The position numbers and the translations under genes were made by a program. 64,000 bases of DNA from Christiangramia crocea. GTDB lineage: Bacteria > Bacteroidota > Bacteroidia > Flavobacteriales > Flavobacteriaceae. The stretch lies in the NCBI RefSeq assembly GCF_022410465.1, contig NZ_JAJSON010000007.1, positions 1-64,000 on the forward strand. The letters run 5' to 3'. Below are positions 1 through 10,139 of this stretch, piece by piece. Below the pieces are notes generated by a model. That model was not told where the DNA came from and ran no database searches. It saw nothing but the letters and a program-made list of their open reading frames with translations. The first letter of the stretch is position 1; every line of letters starts with the position of its first letter.

Positions 1-139
1 GTGAACATACGCTCCCCGTGAAAGCGGCTGCAAATATACACCCGATCTTTTCTTTTGGCAAAACTTTTCGTGAAGTATTTTTAGATAATTTTAAGAGCTC
101 TCGTTAAGCCTCTGAACACCAGACACAAATAAAGATGAT
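1..139. other. left-edge intergenic DNA
   Basis: No credible reading frame is seen. The stretch lies downstream of the minus-strand DUF4294 gene and may contain the upstream region of a gene leaving the window on the left. No promoter or terminator could be assigned with confidence. Confidence 0.4.
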
Positions 140-853
140 TTAACGACTTCTATTTTTTGAGAAACCAGAATTACTCCATTTATCGCTTAAATCGAGGTAT
201 TCAAAATCCAGAGCACTGGCCTGCCTTTCTAAAATGTTATCCCGAAATGACCTTTGTAGGATATCCTCAATAAGGAAATCTTCCTGGTTAGATTCCGGGT
301 CGTATTCTTCCTTCAGGGAAATATCGAACATGCTAGCCGTGGTATTGTACCAGAAAGCCCGCCATCCGCTTTTTAGATTCTTTACAAGATCAAAGGTAGT
401 AGTACCGGTTTGCCGGTGGATTAGTTTTACAAGTATCTGACCCTCCGTGCGGGTTAACTTTTTCAGCTCTGCCGAAAATTCTTCTTCAATATAATTCTGT
501 ACAATTTTAGTGTACCTTTTTCTATCCCTCCTGGATTTGATCTTATCAAGTCTAGAATTAAGCTCTACTAACCTTTCCGAAGCCAGCTTAGCATAAGGGT
601 AAACTTTCCGGGTTTTCTTCCTTAGTATAAGGTAACGCCTCCTGGCATTAATATCATCAAACTTAAGCCGGCGAAGTAATACCACTTCTTCCAGGTCAAT
701 AGTCTCACGAGGAACCGAATCACCTGCAATGATCATATACCGTTTTTGTAGAGTATCACTATCAAGAGTATCCATTTCCATTTGAGAAATGCTTTTCTGG
801 CTAAACCCGGCAAAACCCAGTAAAAATATTAATATGGAAATATATTTGCTCAT
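140..853 (-). CDS. DUF4294 domain protein, exported
   Basis: A 237-residue protein recognised as the DUF4294 family, a Bacteroidota family of unknown function. It starts with a hydrophobic signal peptide (about residues 4-20, ending near GFSQ), so it should be periplasmic or membrane-anchored. The middle (about residues 60-130) is very rich in Arg and Lys and is probably helical, with a conserved-looking YPYAKLASERL stretch. The ATG at 853 is preferred over the in-frame TTG one codon upstream. It is divergent from the M42 peptidase gene, with about 107 bp between them that must hold both promoters. The family call is recognition from sequence; no function can be given. Confidence 0.8.
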   Translation of the reverse strand: MSKYISILIFLLGFAGFSQKSISQMEMDTLDSDTLQKRYMIIAGDSVPRETIDLEEVVLLRRLKFDDINARRRYLILRKKTRKVYPYAKLASERLVELNSRLDKIKSRRDRKRYTKIVQNYIEEEFSAELKKLTRTEGQILVKLIHRQTGTTTFDLVKNLKSGWRAFWYNTTASMFDISLKEEYDPESNQEDFLIEDILQRSFRDNILERQASALDFEYLDLSDKWSNSGFSKNRSR

Positions 854-960
854 CAACTTTCAACTTTCAACAAGACTTTTAACCAAAATCATTCCAAAAT
901 TAATCATTCGCCGGTTGCCTTCCACCCAAATCTTTTTAATTTCGCTAAAATTTATGAATT

Positions 961-2049
961 ATGAAGAAAACCGAAATACTAGATGAAAAATCGCTAAAGT
1001 TCCTGGAGAACTATCTGAATAATGCTGCACCTACTGGTTACGAATCTGAAGGGCAGAAATTATGGATGGAATACCTGAAACCATATGTTGATGAATTCTT
1101 CACCGACACTTATGGTACTGCAGTTGGCGTGATAAATCCGGAAGCAAAATATAAAGTAGTAATTGAAGGGCATGCTGACGAAATTTCATGGTATGTAAAT
1201 TATATCACAGATGAAGGTCTTATATATGTGGTAAGAAATGGAGGTAGCGACCATCAGATAGCCGCTTCAAAAAGGGTGAATATCCATACCAAAAAGGGAA
1301 TAGTTAAAGGTGTATTTGGCTGGCCTGCCATTCATACAAGAGATAAAGAAAAGGAACAGGCACCAAAAATGGACAATATCTGTATAGATGTTGGCTGTAC
1401 CAGTAAAGAAGAAGTTGAAGAACTTGGTGTACATGTTGGTTGTGTTATCACTTATCCTGATGAGTTCTTTGTTCTGAATAAAAACAAGTTTGTTTGCCGT
1501 GCCCTTGATAACCGTATTGGCGGATTCATGATAGCTCAGGTAGCCAGGCTTTTAAAAGAGAACAAGAAAAAATTACCTTTCGGGCTGTATGTAACAAACT
1601 CGGTACAGGAAGAAATTGGATTACGCGGAGCTGAAATGATTACTCACAGGATACAGCCAAATGTAGCCATTGTGACCGATGTGACCCACGACACCACTAC
1701 TCCAATGATAGAAAAAAAGACCAATGGTCTGAATAAAATTGGTGATGGACCTGTTATCTCATATGCCCCGGCTGTTCAGAATAAGCTTAGAGAATTGATC
1801 ATAGACACGGCCGAAGAAAAGAAGATCCCATTCCAGAGACATGCTTCTTCAAGGTTTACAGGAACCGATACTGATGCATTCGCTTACAGTAATGGCGGGG
1901 TACCTTCAGCCCTGATCTCACTTCCTTTAAGGTATATGCATACCACTGTAGAAATGGTACACCGTGATGATGTGGAAAACGTGATTAACCTTATTTATGA
2001 ATCAATTCTAAAAATAAAGGACGGAGATACTTTTAGCTATTTCGACTAA
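961..2049 (+). CDS. M42 family zinc aminopeptidase
   Basis: A 362-residue cytosolic metallopeptidase of the M42 family (glutamyl aminopeptidase/deblocking aminopeptidase, formerly called endoglucanase M). Metal-binding signatures are visible: GHADE (His71, Asp73), the ALDNRIGG segment with its Asp, QEEIG with the catalytic Glu pair, VTDVTHD, and a C-terminal His in RYMHTTVE. Length is normal for the family. The enzymes form large tetrahedral assemblies that trim N-terminal residues from peptides; the exact specificity cannot be read here. The ATG follows an AT-rich leader without a Shine-Dalgarno sequence, which is usual for the phylum. A strong hairpin terminator follows the stop codon, so it is probably monocistronic. 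Confidence 0.88.
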   Translation: MKKTEILDEKSLKFLENYLNNAAPTGYESEGQKLWMEYLKPYVDEFFTDTYGTAVGVINPEAKYKVVIEGHADEISWYVNYITDEGLIYVVRNGGSDHQIAASKRVNIHTKKGIVKGVFGWPAIHTRDKEKEQAPKMDNICIDVGCTSKEEVEELGVHVGCVITYPDEFFVLNKNKFVCRALDNRIGGFMIAQVARLLKENKKKLPFGLYVTNSVQEEIGLRGAEMITHRIQPNVAIVTDVTHDTTTPMIEKKTNGLNKIGDGPVISYAPAVQNKLRELIIDTAEEKKIPFQRHASSRFTGTDTDAFAYSNGGVPSALISLPLRYMHTTVEMVHRDDVENVINLIYESILKIKDGDTFSYFD

Positions 2050-2080
2050 TCAGCTTCACTGTATAAATGGCAACTTTAAA

Positions 2081-2109
2081 ACTCCCGGCACACCGGGAGT
2101 TTTGTTTTT
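2081..2109 (+). terminator. intrinsic terminator after M42 peptidase gene
   Basis: An 8-bp perfect stem (ACTCCCGG / CCGGGAGT) with a CACA loop is followed by a T-rich run (TTTGTTTTT). It lies about 30 bp after the stop codon of the M42 gene. Confidence 0.88.
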
Positions 2110-2178
2110 ATTACAGAATATTTCACAATTCTTTAATTAAATACGAATAGCATTCCAGTTATCTTTAGGGAAAAAGCC

Positions 2179-3264
2179 ATGACCCTATCCCAGGACGATA
2201 TCAATGCAATTATTAATGATCCGCAGGAAGCTGTAAGAATGGCCAATTTGGTATATGTTTCAGAAAACCATCTTTCCATAAAAAGAAAAAAAGTAGGTCG
2301 GGGGTTCGCTTACTACAAAAAAGAAGAGAAAATATCAGATCAAAAGACGATCGACAGAATCAAGAATCTAGTGATTCCACCGGCATGGAAAGATGTTAAA
2401 ATAGCCCATCTTAAAAACGGACATATCCAGGTAGTGGGACGTGATGATAAAGACAGAAAACAATATATGTACCACCCCGTCTGGTCTAAAATAAGGAATC
2501 AGACCAAGTTCTTCAAAATGACAGCTTTTGGAAAAGTCCTTCCAAAAATAAGGAAGCAGGTAAGCCAAGATATGGAGCTTAAGGGAATGCCTCAAAGGAA
2601 GGTTCTGGCCCTTGTTATAAGATTGATGGAAGAAACCCATATTCGTATCGGTAACCAGTATTACGCAAAGAATAATAAAACCTACGGACTTTCCACTTTC
2701 AGAACCAAACATGTAAAGACATTCAAGAATGGTTTAAAATTCGAATTCATAGGGAAGAAGGGAAAGGAACATTCAATCACTGTCGAAAACAGAAAACTTG
2801 TAGACCTTATTAATCAGTGTGAAGAGATACCGGGCTGGGAACTTTTCAAATTTTATGATGAGAATGGCCAGAAACAAAGCGTAGACAGCGGGATGATCAA
2901 TGAATATATACATGAAATTAGCGGGGATATATTTTCTGCCAAGGATTTCAGGACCTGGTCTGCAACTAAAATCTTCTTCGAAACCCTGCGCGAACTAGGC
3001 TATAGTGAAGATGAGAAAGAAAACAAAAAGAAGACCCTGGAAGCATTCGACTCCGCTGCCGAGGGATTGGGAAACACCCGGGCCATATGCAGAACTTATT
3101 ATGTACACCCAAAAGTAGTGGAAACCTATGAAAATGGTGAAATTGTCCCTTATTTCAAAAGAGTAAAGGAAGATAAATCCCCGGATTATATTCAGCTTTC
3201 AGAGACTGAAAAAGCTATTTATAAGCTTATTCAGGATTATAAAATTGAGATCGATGAGGAATAA
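2179..3264 (+). CDS. DNA topoisomerase IB (poxvirus/Deinococcus-type)
   Basis: A 361-residue type IB topoisomerase of the bacterial/poxviral class, which relaxes supercoils by a 3'-phosphotyrosine intermediate. The N-terminal domain (about residues 20-100) contains VIPPAWKDVKIA and the ARG-like HIQVVGRDDKDRKQYMYHP segment. The catalytic domain has the conserved LALVIRLMEETHIRIGN (catalytic Arg) and FRTWSATK motifs. The nucleophile is probably Tyr308 in CRTYYVHP. All expected catalytic features are present, so the protein should be active. It is not obviously co-transcribed with neighbours; the next gene starts 49 bp downstream on the same strand. Confidence 0.93.
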   Translation: MTLSQDDINAIINDPQEAVRMANLVYVSENHLSIKRKKVGRGFAYYKKEEKISDQKTIDRIKNLVIPPAWKDVKIAHLKNGHIQVVGRDDKDRKQYMYHPVWSKIRNQTKFFKMTAFGKVLPKIRKQVSQDMELKGMPQRKVLALVIRLMEETHIRIGNQYYAKNNKTYGLSTFRTKHVKTFKNGLKFEFIGKKGKEHSITVENRKLVDLINQCEEIPGWELFKFYDENGQKQSVDSGMINEYIHEISGDIFSAKDFRTWSATKIFFETLRELGYSEDEKENKKKTLEAFDSAAEGLGNTRAICRTYYVHPKVVETYENGEIVPYFKRVKEDKSPDYIQLSETEKAIYKLIQDYKIEIDEE

Positions 3265-3313
3265 ATCTAGTGGAGCATTGTCTTCTTTCCCATATTTCGG
3301 ATAAATTTGGAAT

Positions 3314-5236
3314 ATGACTAATACTATTGCCGCCAGAATTGCAGATTTTTTAAGCGATTATCCACCTTTTTCTTTGCTTGAGAAAAAGCAACTATATAGC
3401 ATTGCCGCAGAGGTAAGGGTAAATTATTATGAACAGGGAAAAGCCATTTTTCTAAAGGGTGAAAAAGTACATGAGTATTTCTATATTGTTCATAAGGGAG
3501 CTGTAGACCTTCAAAAGGTCAATGAGAAAGAAGAACCGGAGACTATCGATAAATGTGACGAAGGAGATGTTTTTGGTCTAAGACCCCTGTTCGCAAAGGA
3601 GAATTACCAGATCAATGCCATTACCGATGAAGAAAGCATTATATATGCAATTCCGCTTAAGGAATTCAAGCCCTTGGCCATTAGCAATTCCCAGGTAGGC
3701 AATTTCCTGATGGAAAGTTTCGCTTCAAATACCAGAAACCCTTATTCCACTGAACATCGTGGTAAACTTTTTACAGAAGACGAAGAAATTAGTTTTAAAC
3801 AAGAAGCTTTATTCGACCTCCAGCCCATTCCCATGGTTAAGAAAATGGTGACCGTATCTCCGGAAACCAGTATTCAGGAAGCTGCCACGCTAATGAGCGA
3901 GAAACGAGTGGGATCTGTAATAGTTGTAGAAGATGATAAGCCAGTGGGCATTTTAACCGACCTGGACTTCAGGGAATTCATAGGCACAGGAAAACTTTCT
4001 ATAGACTGTGCTGTAAATAAAATTATGAACTCGCCGGTGATATGCTACTCAAAGGGCATCACCATTGCCCAGGCCCAGCTCACAATGATGAAACATGATA
4101 TTAACCATATCTGCATCACCAAAGACGGCACTCCCAATACAAAGGTAAAAGGAATTGTTTCTGAACATGACCTAATGGTTTCGCAGGGGAATAACCCTTC
4201 AGTGCTCATGAAAGCTATTAAAAGAGCCCGTAGCACCAAGAAACTTAAAAAAATAAGAAGCAAGATATTATTTCTTTTACAGGGATATTTAAAAAACAAC
4301 ATTCCGCTTACTCATATCTCTAAAATAATGTTCGAGCTCAATGACGCGACCATTAAGCGAACCATCAAGAGATGTGTGGATAAGATGGAGGGCCCTCCAC
4401 CAGTGAATTTTGCCTGGATGTCTCTGGGTAGCCAGGGAAGAAAAGAGCAATTATTACATACAGACCAGGACAACGCACTTGTATTTGCAGATGTACCTGA
4501 AGAAAAACTTGAAGAAACACGTGCATATTATTTAAAACTCGCAACAAAGGTCACCAAAAGACTGAATATTATAGGTTATGAATTTTGTCCAGCTGAAATG
4601 ATGGCCAGAAACCCAAAATACTGCCTCAGTCTTTCTGAATGGAAAGACCAGTTTTCAAGATGGGTCACAACCTCGGGAAGTGAAGAGATATTACTCTGCC
4701 AGATATTCTTTGATTTTGATATTTCCTATGGTGATGTGAAGCTTACCAATTCAATTTCAGACCATGTTTTTGAAATTCTAAAAGGAAACCGACACTTCCT
4801 GAACAGCCTTGCAGCTCAGGCCCTGAGAAACCCTTCCCCCTTAGGCTTCTTCAGGCAGTTCCTTGTTGAACAGGACGGAGAGAAAAAAGATCTTTTCGAT
4901 ATCAAAAAAAGAGGGATCATGCCTTTAACAGATGCAGGGCGTTTACTCATACTTGAATATCGAGTAAAAAACATCAGTAATACCGCTGAAAGATTCGAAA
5001 AATTGGCTCAGCTGGAGCCTAAAAACAAAGAATTATACCTTGCCTGTGCCTATTCTTCCAAGGCCCTTATAAAATTCAGGACCAAACAGGGATTGAAAAA
5101 TAAGGATAGTGGCCGGTTCATAAATCTTGAAGATCTCGGCAAAGAAGATAAGGTAAAACTAAAGCGTTGTTTTAAAACGATCAAAGAGATCCAGGAGCTT
5201 ATTAAATTAAGATTTGAAGTAACCTATTATATATGA
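3314..5236 (+). CDS. cNMP-binding/CBS/DUF294 nucleotidyltransferase-like protein
   Basis: A 640-residue soluble signalling protein with four modules. A cyclic-nucleotide-binding-like domain lies at about residues 10-130 and two CBS domains at about 180-300 (each with a GILTDLDFRE or GIVSEHDLM type motif). A DUF294 nucleotidyltransferase-like domain (about 330-470) carries GSQGRKEQLLHTDQDNA, and a DUF294_C helical domain follows. The GS-x-GR-x-E and TDQDNA signatures are those of the GlnD-like nucleotidyltransferase fold. This architecture is commonly paired with a DnaQ-like exonuclease, as here, where the two genes overlap as ATGA. The ligand and target are unknown; it probably senses a nucleotide and modifies or regulates a partner. 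Confidence 0.88.
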   Translation: MTNTIAARIADFLSDYPPFSLLEKKQLYSIAAEVRVNYYEQGKAIFLKGEKVHEYFYIVHKGAVDLQKVNEKEEPETIDKCDEGDVFGLRPLFAKENYQINAITDEESIIYAIPLKEFKPLAISNSQVGNFLMESFASNTRNPYSTEHRGKLFTEDEEISFKQEALFDLQPIPMVKKMVTVSPETSIQEAATLMSEKRVGSVIVVEDDKPVGILTDLDFREFIGTGKLSIDCAVNKIMNSPVICYSKGITIAQAQLTMMKHDINHICITKDGTPNTKVKGIVSEHDLMVSQGNNPSVLMKAIKRARSTKKLKKIRSKILFLLQGYLKNNIPLTHISKIMFELNDATIKRTIKRCVDKMEGPPPVNFAWMSLGSQGRKEQLLHTDQDNALVFADVPEEKLEETRAYYLKLATKVTKRLNIIGYEFCPAEMMARNPKYCLSLSEWKDQFSRWVTTSGSEEILLCQIFFDFDISYGDVKLTNSISDHVFEILKGNRHFLNSLAAQALRNPSPLGFFRQFLVEQDGEKKDLFDIKKRGIMPLTDAGRLLILEYRVKNISNTAERFEKLAQLEPKNKELYLACAYSSKALIKFRTKQGLKNKDSGRFINLEDLGKEDKVKLKRCFKTIKEIQELIKLRFEVTYYI

Positions 5237-5904
5237 TATTCAACTGGTTCAAGAAGAAGCATAATCTGGAGGATTTTCCGGGTTTCTGGCAGGAATATGA
5301 AAACAGCTTTGAGGAAAAACTTCCGGAAGACACCGGTGATATCCGGTTTGTAGTCTTTGATACTGAAACCACCGGATTCGATTTTGAAAAAGACCGGATA
5401 TTGAGTATTGGTGCTGTTGTTGTAAGGAACAAAAGCATTGAGGTCAAAGATAATTTTGAAGTTTATTTAGACCAGGAGAAGTTCAATCCAGAAACCGTGA
5501 AAATTCATGGTATAATCCAGAATGAAAAGTTTGATAAGCTTTCTGAAATGGAAGCTCTACAAAAGTTCCTGCAGTACATAGAAAATTCCGTTTTGGTAGC
5601 TCATCACGCCCGTTTTGATGTAAAAATGGTCAACAAGGCTCTCTCCAGGCATGGATTGCCAAAACTGAAAAATAAGGTATTAGACACCTCGGTACTTTAT
5701 AAAAAAACCCGTATAAGCACCAATCTTATAGACCGGGACAGGGTCTATTCTCTGGATGAAATTGCAGAAGCCTACAATATAGATATGACTGACAGGCACA
5801 CAGCTTCCGGTGATGCCTATATAACCGCCATAGTTTTCATAAAGGTCCTAAGCCGCCTGGGCAGCGAAAAAATTTCAAGTCTGAGGAAGCTCTACCGTTT
5901 TTAA
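5233..5904 (+). CDS. DnaQ-like 3'-5' exonuclease
   Basis: A 223-residue DEDDh exonuclease related to the DNA polymerase III epsilon subunit. Exo I is FDTETTGFDF, Exo II is HHARFDVKM and Exo III is HTASGDAYIT, so the four acidic residues and the general-base His are all present. The start codon overlaps the stop of the upstream DUF294 gene (ATGA), indicating translational coupling. The N-terminal 30 residues (NWFKKKH then acidic) are a short family-specific extension. Because it travels with a cNMP/CBS/DUF294 protein, it is more likely a regulated or nucleotide-processing exonuclease than the replicative proofreading subunit; that last point is inference. Confidence 0.88.
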   Translation: MIFNWFKKKHNLEDFPGFWQEYENSFEEKLPEDTGDIRFVVFDTETTGFDFEKDRILSIGAVVVRNKSIEVKDNFEVYLDQEKFNPETVKIHGIIQNEKFDKLSEMEALQKFLQYIENSVLVAHHARFDVKMVNKALSRHGLPKLKNKVLDTSVLYKKTRISTNLIDRDRVYSLDEIAEAYNIDMTDRHTASGDAYITAIVFIKVLSRLGSEKISSLRKLYRF

Positions 5905-7818
5905 CTATAGGTCTTCTGATCCGCTAATAATCGCTTCAACAACTTCCGGATTAAGTAGTGTTGAAGTATCCCCAAGATCGGAAGTATCCTTAGATGCGAT
6001 TTTACGCAAGATACGCCTCATGATCTTTCCGCTACGGGTTTTAGGCAGGCCTTCCACAAACTGTATCTTATCAGGTTTGGCTATAGGTCCAATCTTATCA
6101 GAGATTTGCTGATTGATTTCTTTACGAAGGTTATCCTGGTTTCGGTACTCTCCAGATTCCTTCAGAATAACAAATCCATAAAGGGCATTTCCTTTCACTT
6201 CATGCGGGAAGCCAACTACTGCAGATTCTGCAACTGCCGGATGTTCATCAATTGCATCCTCTATAGGGGCAGTTCCTAAATTATGTCCGGAAACAATGAT
6301 CACATCATCTACCCTACCTGTTATTCTATAATAACCTACCTCATCTCTTAACGCGCCATCGCCGGTAAAGTATTTACCTTTAAATGCCGAAAAGTAAGTA
6401 TCGCGATAACGATCATGATCCCCCCAGATAGTACGGGCTATTGAGGGCCACGGAAACTTGATACAAAGTCGTCCATCTACCTGATTACCTTTGATCTCCT
6501 CTCCATTTTCATCCATTAAAACGGGCTGGATCCCCGGAAATGGCAGGGTTGCAAAGGTTGGTTTTGTAGGAGTTGCAAACGGAATTGGCGAAATTAAAAT
6601 TCCACCGGTCTCAGTCTGCCACCAGGTATCAACAATAGGACTTTTTCCTTTCCCGATATTATCGTTATACCAGTGCCAGGCTTCCTCATTAATTGGCTCT
6701 CCCACCGTTCCAAGAACTTTAATGGAAGAAAGATCATATTTATCCACCAGGTCAACGCTTTTTTTGGCTAAAGCTCTTATAGCTGTTGGAGCCGTGTAGA
6801 ACTGATTTACTTTATGCTTTTCAACAATTTCCCAAAATCTACCAAAGTCAGGATAAGAAGGTACCCCTTCAAACATCACCGTGGTCGCTCCATTAAGTAA
6901 AGGCCCGTAAATTATGTAAGAATGCCCTGTAATCCATCCAATATCAGCAGTACACCAGTAAACATCTTCATTTTCATACTTAAAAATATTCTTGAAAGTA
7001 TAAGCTGAGTAAACCATATAACCTGCCGTGGTATGAAGCATACCTTTAGGCTTTCCTGTAGACCCAGAAGTATACAGGATAAAAAGAGGATCTTCCGCAT
7101 CCATGATTTCAGGCGCACATACATCTGATGCTTCCTCCATTAAAGGTTCAAGCCACTTGTCACGACCTTCTTTCATATTTACCTCTGCCCCCGTCCTTTT
7201 AGCTACCAGGACCGTTTTTACATCGGGACATTCCTCCAAAGCCCTGTCTACAATTCCTTTTAGATCGATAGTCTTTGCTCCTCTGAAAGAACCATCTGAT
7301 GTTATCATCATTTTACAATCGGCATCCAGGGTTCTAGTAGCGAGTGCCGAAGAAGAGAATCCTGCAAAAACCACTGAATGGATCGCTCCTATCCTGGCAC
7401 AGGCCAGAACCGCAAAGGCCAGTTCCGGGATCATAGGTAAATAGATACATACCCTGTCCCCTTTTTCAATCCCATTATCTTTCAGGATGTTCGCAAACTT
7501 ATTTACCTTCTTATTAAGCTCATTAAAAGACAGGTGAATCGCTTCCGCTTCAGGGTCGTTGGGTTCCCAGATAATAGCGGTCTTTTCACCATTGGTAAGC
7601 AAATGACGGTCTATACAGTTTTCAGTAATATTGAGTTTTGCATTTTCAAACCACTTCACCTCGGGTTTTGAAAAATCCCAACTAAGCACATTATCCCATT
7701 TTTTTCTCCAAACGAAGTGCTCCTCGGCTACTTCCTGCCAGAAGTTTTCTGGCTCCCTTACAGATTTCCTATATACCTGGAAATATTCTTCAAGATTCTT
7801 AATGTGATAATTACTCAT
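5905..7818 (-). CDS. acs: acetate--CoA ligase
   Basis: A 637-residue AMP-forming acetyl-CoA synthetase, which activates acetate to acetyl-CoA through acetyl-AMP. Present are the N-terminal ACAS domain (YFQVYRKSV), the P-loop-like YTSGSTGKPKGMLHT, the acetyl-pocket WWQTETGG, the hinge TGDGALRDEVGYYRITGR, and the C-terminal PKTRSGKIMRR in which Lys598 is the residue usually acetylated for regulation. Length is typical. The last base of the gene abuts the convergent exonuclease stop, with no spacer. Its product feeds acetate and beta-oxidation-derived carbon into the TCA cycle. It has its own upstream region of about 190 bp shared with the purC terminator. Confidence 0.96.
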   Translation of the reverse strand: MSNYHIKNLEEYFQVYRKSVREPENFWQEVAEEHFVWRKKWDNVLSWDFSKPEVKWFENAKLNITENCIDRHLLTNGEKTAIIWEPNDPEAEAIHLSFNELNKKVNKFANILKDNGIEKGDRVCIYLPMIPELAFAVLACARIGAIHSVVFAGFSSSALATRTLDADCKMMITSDGSFRGAKTIDLKGIVDRALEECPDVKTVLVAKRTGAEVNMKEGRDKWLEPLMEEASDVCAPEIMDAEDPLFILYTSGSTGKPKGMLHTTAGYMVYSAYTFKNIFKYENEDVYWCTADIGWITGHSYIIYGPLLNGATTVMFEGVPSYPDFGRFWEIVEKHKVNQFYTAPTAIRALAKKSVDLVDKYDLSSIKVLGTVGEPINEEAWHWYNDNIGKGKSPIVDTWWQTETGGILISPIPFATPTKPTFATLPFPGIQPVLMDENGEEIKGNQVDGRLCIKFPWPSIARTIWGDHDRYRDTYFSAFKGKYFTGDGALRDEVGYYRITGRVDDVIIVSGHNLGTAPIEDAIDEHPAVAESAVVGFPHEVKGNALYGFVILKESGEYRNQDNLRKEINQQISDKIGPIAKPDKIQFVEGLPKTRSGKIMRRILRKIASKDTSDLGDTSTLLNPEVVEAIISGSEDL

Positions 7819-7957
7819 AATTCAAGTTAATGTGGTTATGTTTGACTTCCTTCTCATTTCCTGCAATTTAAAAAATTGTAAGAAAATTTCATTTAGTTAA
7901 TTTTTAATAAAAGTAAAGTTTAAATATATAAATTTTCGATTAAGTATAGAGCATAAA

Positions 7958-7983
7958 AAAAGCCGGAATTAAAATCCAGCTTT
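7958..7983 (-). terminator. intrinsic terminator after purC
   Basis: Read on the minus strand, AAAGCTGGA and TCCGGCTTT form a 9-bp stem with one G-U pair and are followed by a T run. It lies about 20 bp past the purC stop. Confidence 0.75.
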
Positions 7984-8004
7984 AAATTTAGGGGTTTATT
8001 AATC

Positions 8005-8952
8005 TTATTTAAGAAAATTCACCACATTTTTCTCAATACGTTTTTCAATATTGGAAACATCGGCCTTCTCGAATTTCTCACCGGTGATATTCTCATAGAG
8101 CTCAATATATCTATCTGAAACTGATGTGATATACTCATCACTCATTTCCGGCACCTTTTGTCCTTCTTTTCCCTGAAATCCATTTGAGATAAGCCACTGC
8201 CTAACGAACTCCTTGGAAAGCTGTTTTTGAGCCTCACCTTTTTCCTGTCTTTCCTCATAGCATTTCTTATAGAAATACCTTGAAGAATCAGGTGTATGTA
8301 TTTCATCGATCAGTACAATGGTTCCATCTGGAGTCTTCCCGAATTCATATTTGGTGTCCACCAAAATCAGGTCCTGTTTTGCAGCGATTTCGGTACCTCT
8401 TTGAAAGAGTTTTCTTGTATAATCCTCAAGTTTCGTATAATCGGATTCAGAAACAATATTTCTTCTCAAGAGCTCTTCCCGGGAAATATCCTCGTCATGA
8501 TCGCCCTGTTCAGCTTTAGTGGCCGGTGTTATTATAGGTTCTGGAAATTTATCATTCTCTTTCATACCTTCAGGCATGGCAACACCGCATAGTTCTCTTT
8601 TTCCTGCTTTATACTCTCTTGCCGCATGGCCCGACAGGTATCCTCTGATCACCATTTCAACCTTAAAGGGCTCACATTTATAGCCAACTGCCACATTCGG
8701 GTCGGGCGTTGCTTCCAGCCAGTTGGGAACTATGTCGCTGGTCTTTTCCATCATCTTGGTTGCGATCTGATTCAAAATCTGGCCCTTATACGGGATTCCC
8801 TTAGGCATTACCACGTCAAAAGCTGAAAGCCTGTCTGTCGCAATCATTACCAGTTTATCATTTTCAAGTGAATAAACGTCACGTACCTTGCCTTTATAAA
8901 CCGACTTCTGGCCGGGAAAGTTAAAATCTGTTCTAATAATTGTATTACTCAT
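8005..8952 (-). CDS. purC: SAICAR synthase
   Basis: A 315-residue phosphoribosylaminoimidazole-succinocarboxamide synthase, step 8 of de novo purine synthesis (CAIR + Asp + ATP). Recognisable segments are [25 protein letters not shown], the [16 protein letters not shown] region, and [12 protein letters not shown] with the [12 protein letters not shown] motif. It is the longer (about 300+ residue) form found in yeast and many Bacteroidota, with a C-terminal extension. phoH starts upstream in the same direction with a 24-bp gap, so the two are probably one transcript; an intrinsic terminator follows purC. Confidence 0.96.
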   Translation of the reverse strand: MSNTIIRTDFNFPGQKSVYKGKVRDVYSLENDKLVMIATDRLSAFDVVMPKGIPYKGQILNQIATKMMEKTSDIVPNWLEATPDPNVAVGYKCEPFKVEMVIRGYLSGHAAREYKAGKRELCGVAMPEGMKENDKFPEPIITPATKAEQGDHDEDISREELLRRNIVSESDYTKLEDYTRKLFQRGTEIAAKQDLILVDTKYEFGKTPDGTIVLIDEIHTPDSSRYFYKKCYEERQEKGEAQKQLSKEFVRQWLISNGFQGKEGQKVPEMSDEYITSVSDRYIELYENITGEKFEKADVSNIEKRIEKNVVNFLK

Positions 8953-8976
8953 AAAGAGTGAAAACTTTAATTTTTA

Positions 8977-9930
8977 TTATTCGTTATGTTCAATGGTTTT
9001 ATATGCCGCAATGATCTTTTTCACGAGTCGGTGACGAATCACATCCTTATCATCAAGGTAAACCATCCCTACTCCCTTAACATCTTTAAGGATCAGAAGT
9101 GCTTCCTTTAGTCCGGAGATTACCCTGCGTGGCAGATCTATCTGGCCGGGATCGCCTGTGATAATGAATTTTGCATTCTTTCCCATACGTGTAAGAAACA
9201 TCTTCATCTGGGCATGGGTAGTATTTTGAGCTTCGTCAAGGATCACAAAGGCATTATCCAGTGTTCTACCCCTCATAAAAGCCAGTGGCGCGATCTGGAT
9301 AACTCCTTTCTCAATAAATATTTCGAGTTTTTCGTGCGGAATCATATCCCTTAATGCATCATAAAGTGGTTGCATATAGGGATCCAGCTTTTCCTTGAGA
9401 TCACCCGGTAAAAACCCAAGGTTCTCCCCTGCTTCCACCGCCGGTCTTGTAAGGATAATTCTTTTAACCTGCTTCTCTTTCAGTGCTTTTACGGCAAGTG
9501 CCACACCTGTATAGGTTTTTCCGGTCCCTGCTGGCCCAATGGCAAATACCAGGTCGTTCTTCTTGGACAGTTCTACGAGCCTGCGCTGATTGGCCGTTTG
9601 AGCCTTCACAACCTTTCCGCTAATCCCGTGAACTATGGTTTCCCCACTTTCCTGGGAAGTTTTATAATCTTCTTCACTCTCACTGGTAAGGACTCTTTCT
9701 ATGGTATTCTCATCCAGCTTATTATATTTTCCAAAATGATCCATCAGCATGGTAAAACGCTTATCAAACTCTTCCAGCATTTCCTCATCACCAAAAACAC
9801 GTATTTTGCTACCTCTGGCAACAATTTTCAGTTTAGGAAAGTACTTTTTTAAAAGTTCAATATGTTCATTTTGTTGCCCGAAGAATTCGCGAGGGCTAAT
9901 TTCTGAGAGTTCAATAAGAAGTTCGTTCAA
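8977..9930 (-). CDS. PhoH family ATPase
   Basis: A 317-residue PhoH-like protein: an N-terminal KH-like region (about residues 1-100) followed by a PhoH NTPase domain. Walker A is GPAGTGKT (about 132-139) and Walker B is FVILDEAQNTT; the domain is helicase-like and these proteins are linked to RNA metabolism. The start is a TTG at 9930: the in-frame codon two positions upstream is TAG, and the N-terminus from this TTG matches family members (NELLIELSEISPREFFGQQN). It lies 24 bp upstream of purC on the same strand and probably leads that operon. Confidence 0.9.
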   Translation of the reverse strand: MNELLIELSEISPREFFGQQNEHIELLKKYFPKLKIVARGSKIRVFGDEEMLEEFDKRFTMLMDHFGKYNKLDENTIERVLTSESEEDYKTSQESGETIVHGISGKVVKAQTANQRRLVELSKKNDLVFAIGPAGTGKTYTGVALAVKALKEKQVKRIILTRPAVEAGENLGFLPGDLKEKLDPYMQPLYDALRDMIPHEKLEIFIEKGVIQIAPLAFMRGRTLDNAFVILDEAQNTTHAQMKMFLTRMGKNAKFIITGDPGQIDLPRRVISGLKEALLILKDVKGVGMVYLDDKDVIRHRLVKKIIAAYKTIEHNE

Positions 9931-10139
9931 AAGCTATATTTTTTTGGTGAAGCATTACAGGTTTTTTTCAGACTATTTTAATTTGTCCTTCGTTTTCAAT
10001 ATCCTAATTTTGGATCAGATTTATGGTATTTTTTACCTTTCTGGCTGAGCGAATCACTAAAATTAAAATTATATTCGCCTTCTATACAAACTTAAGGAAA
10101 ATAACCAGTCTCAGATTAAAAAAATATTAACAATCGCCT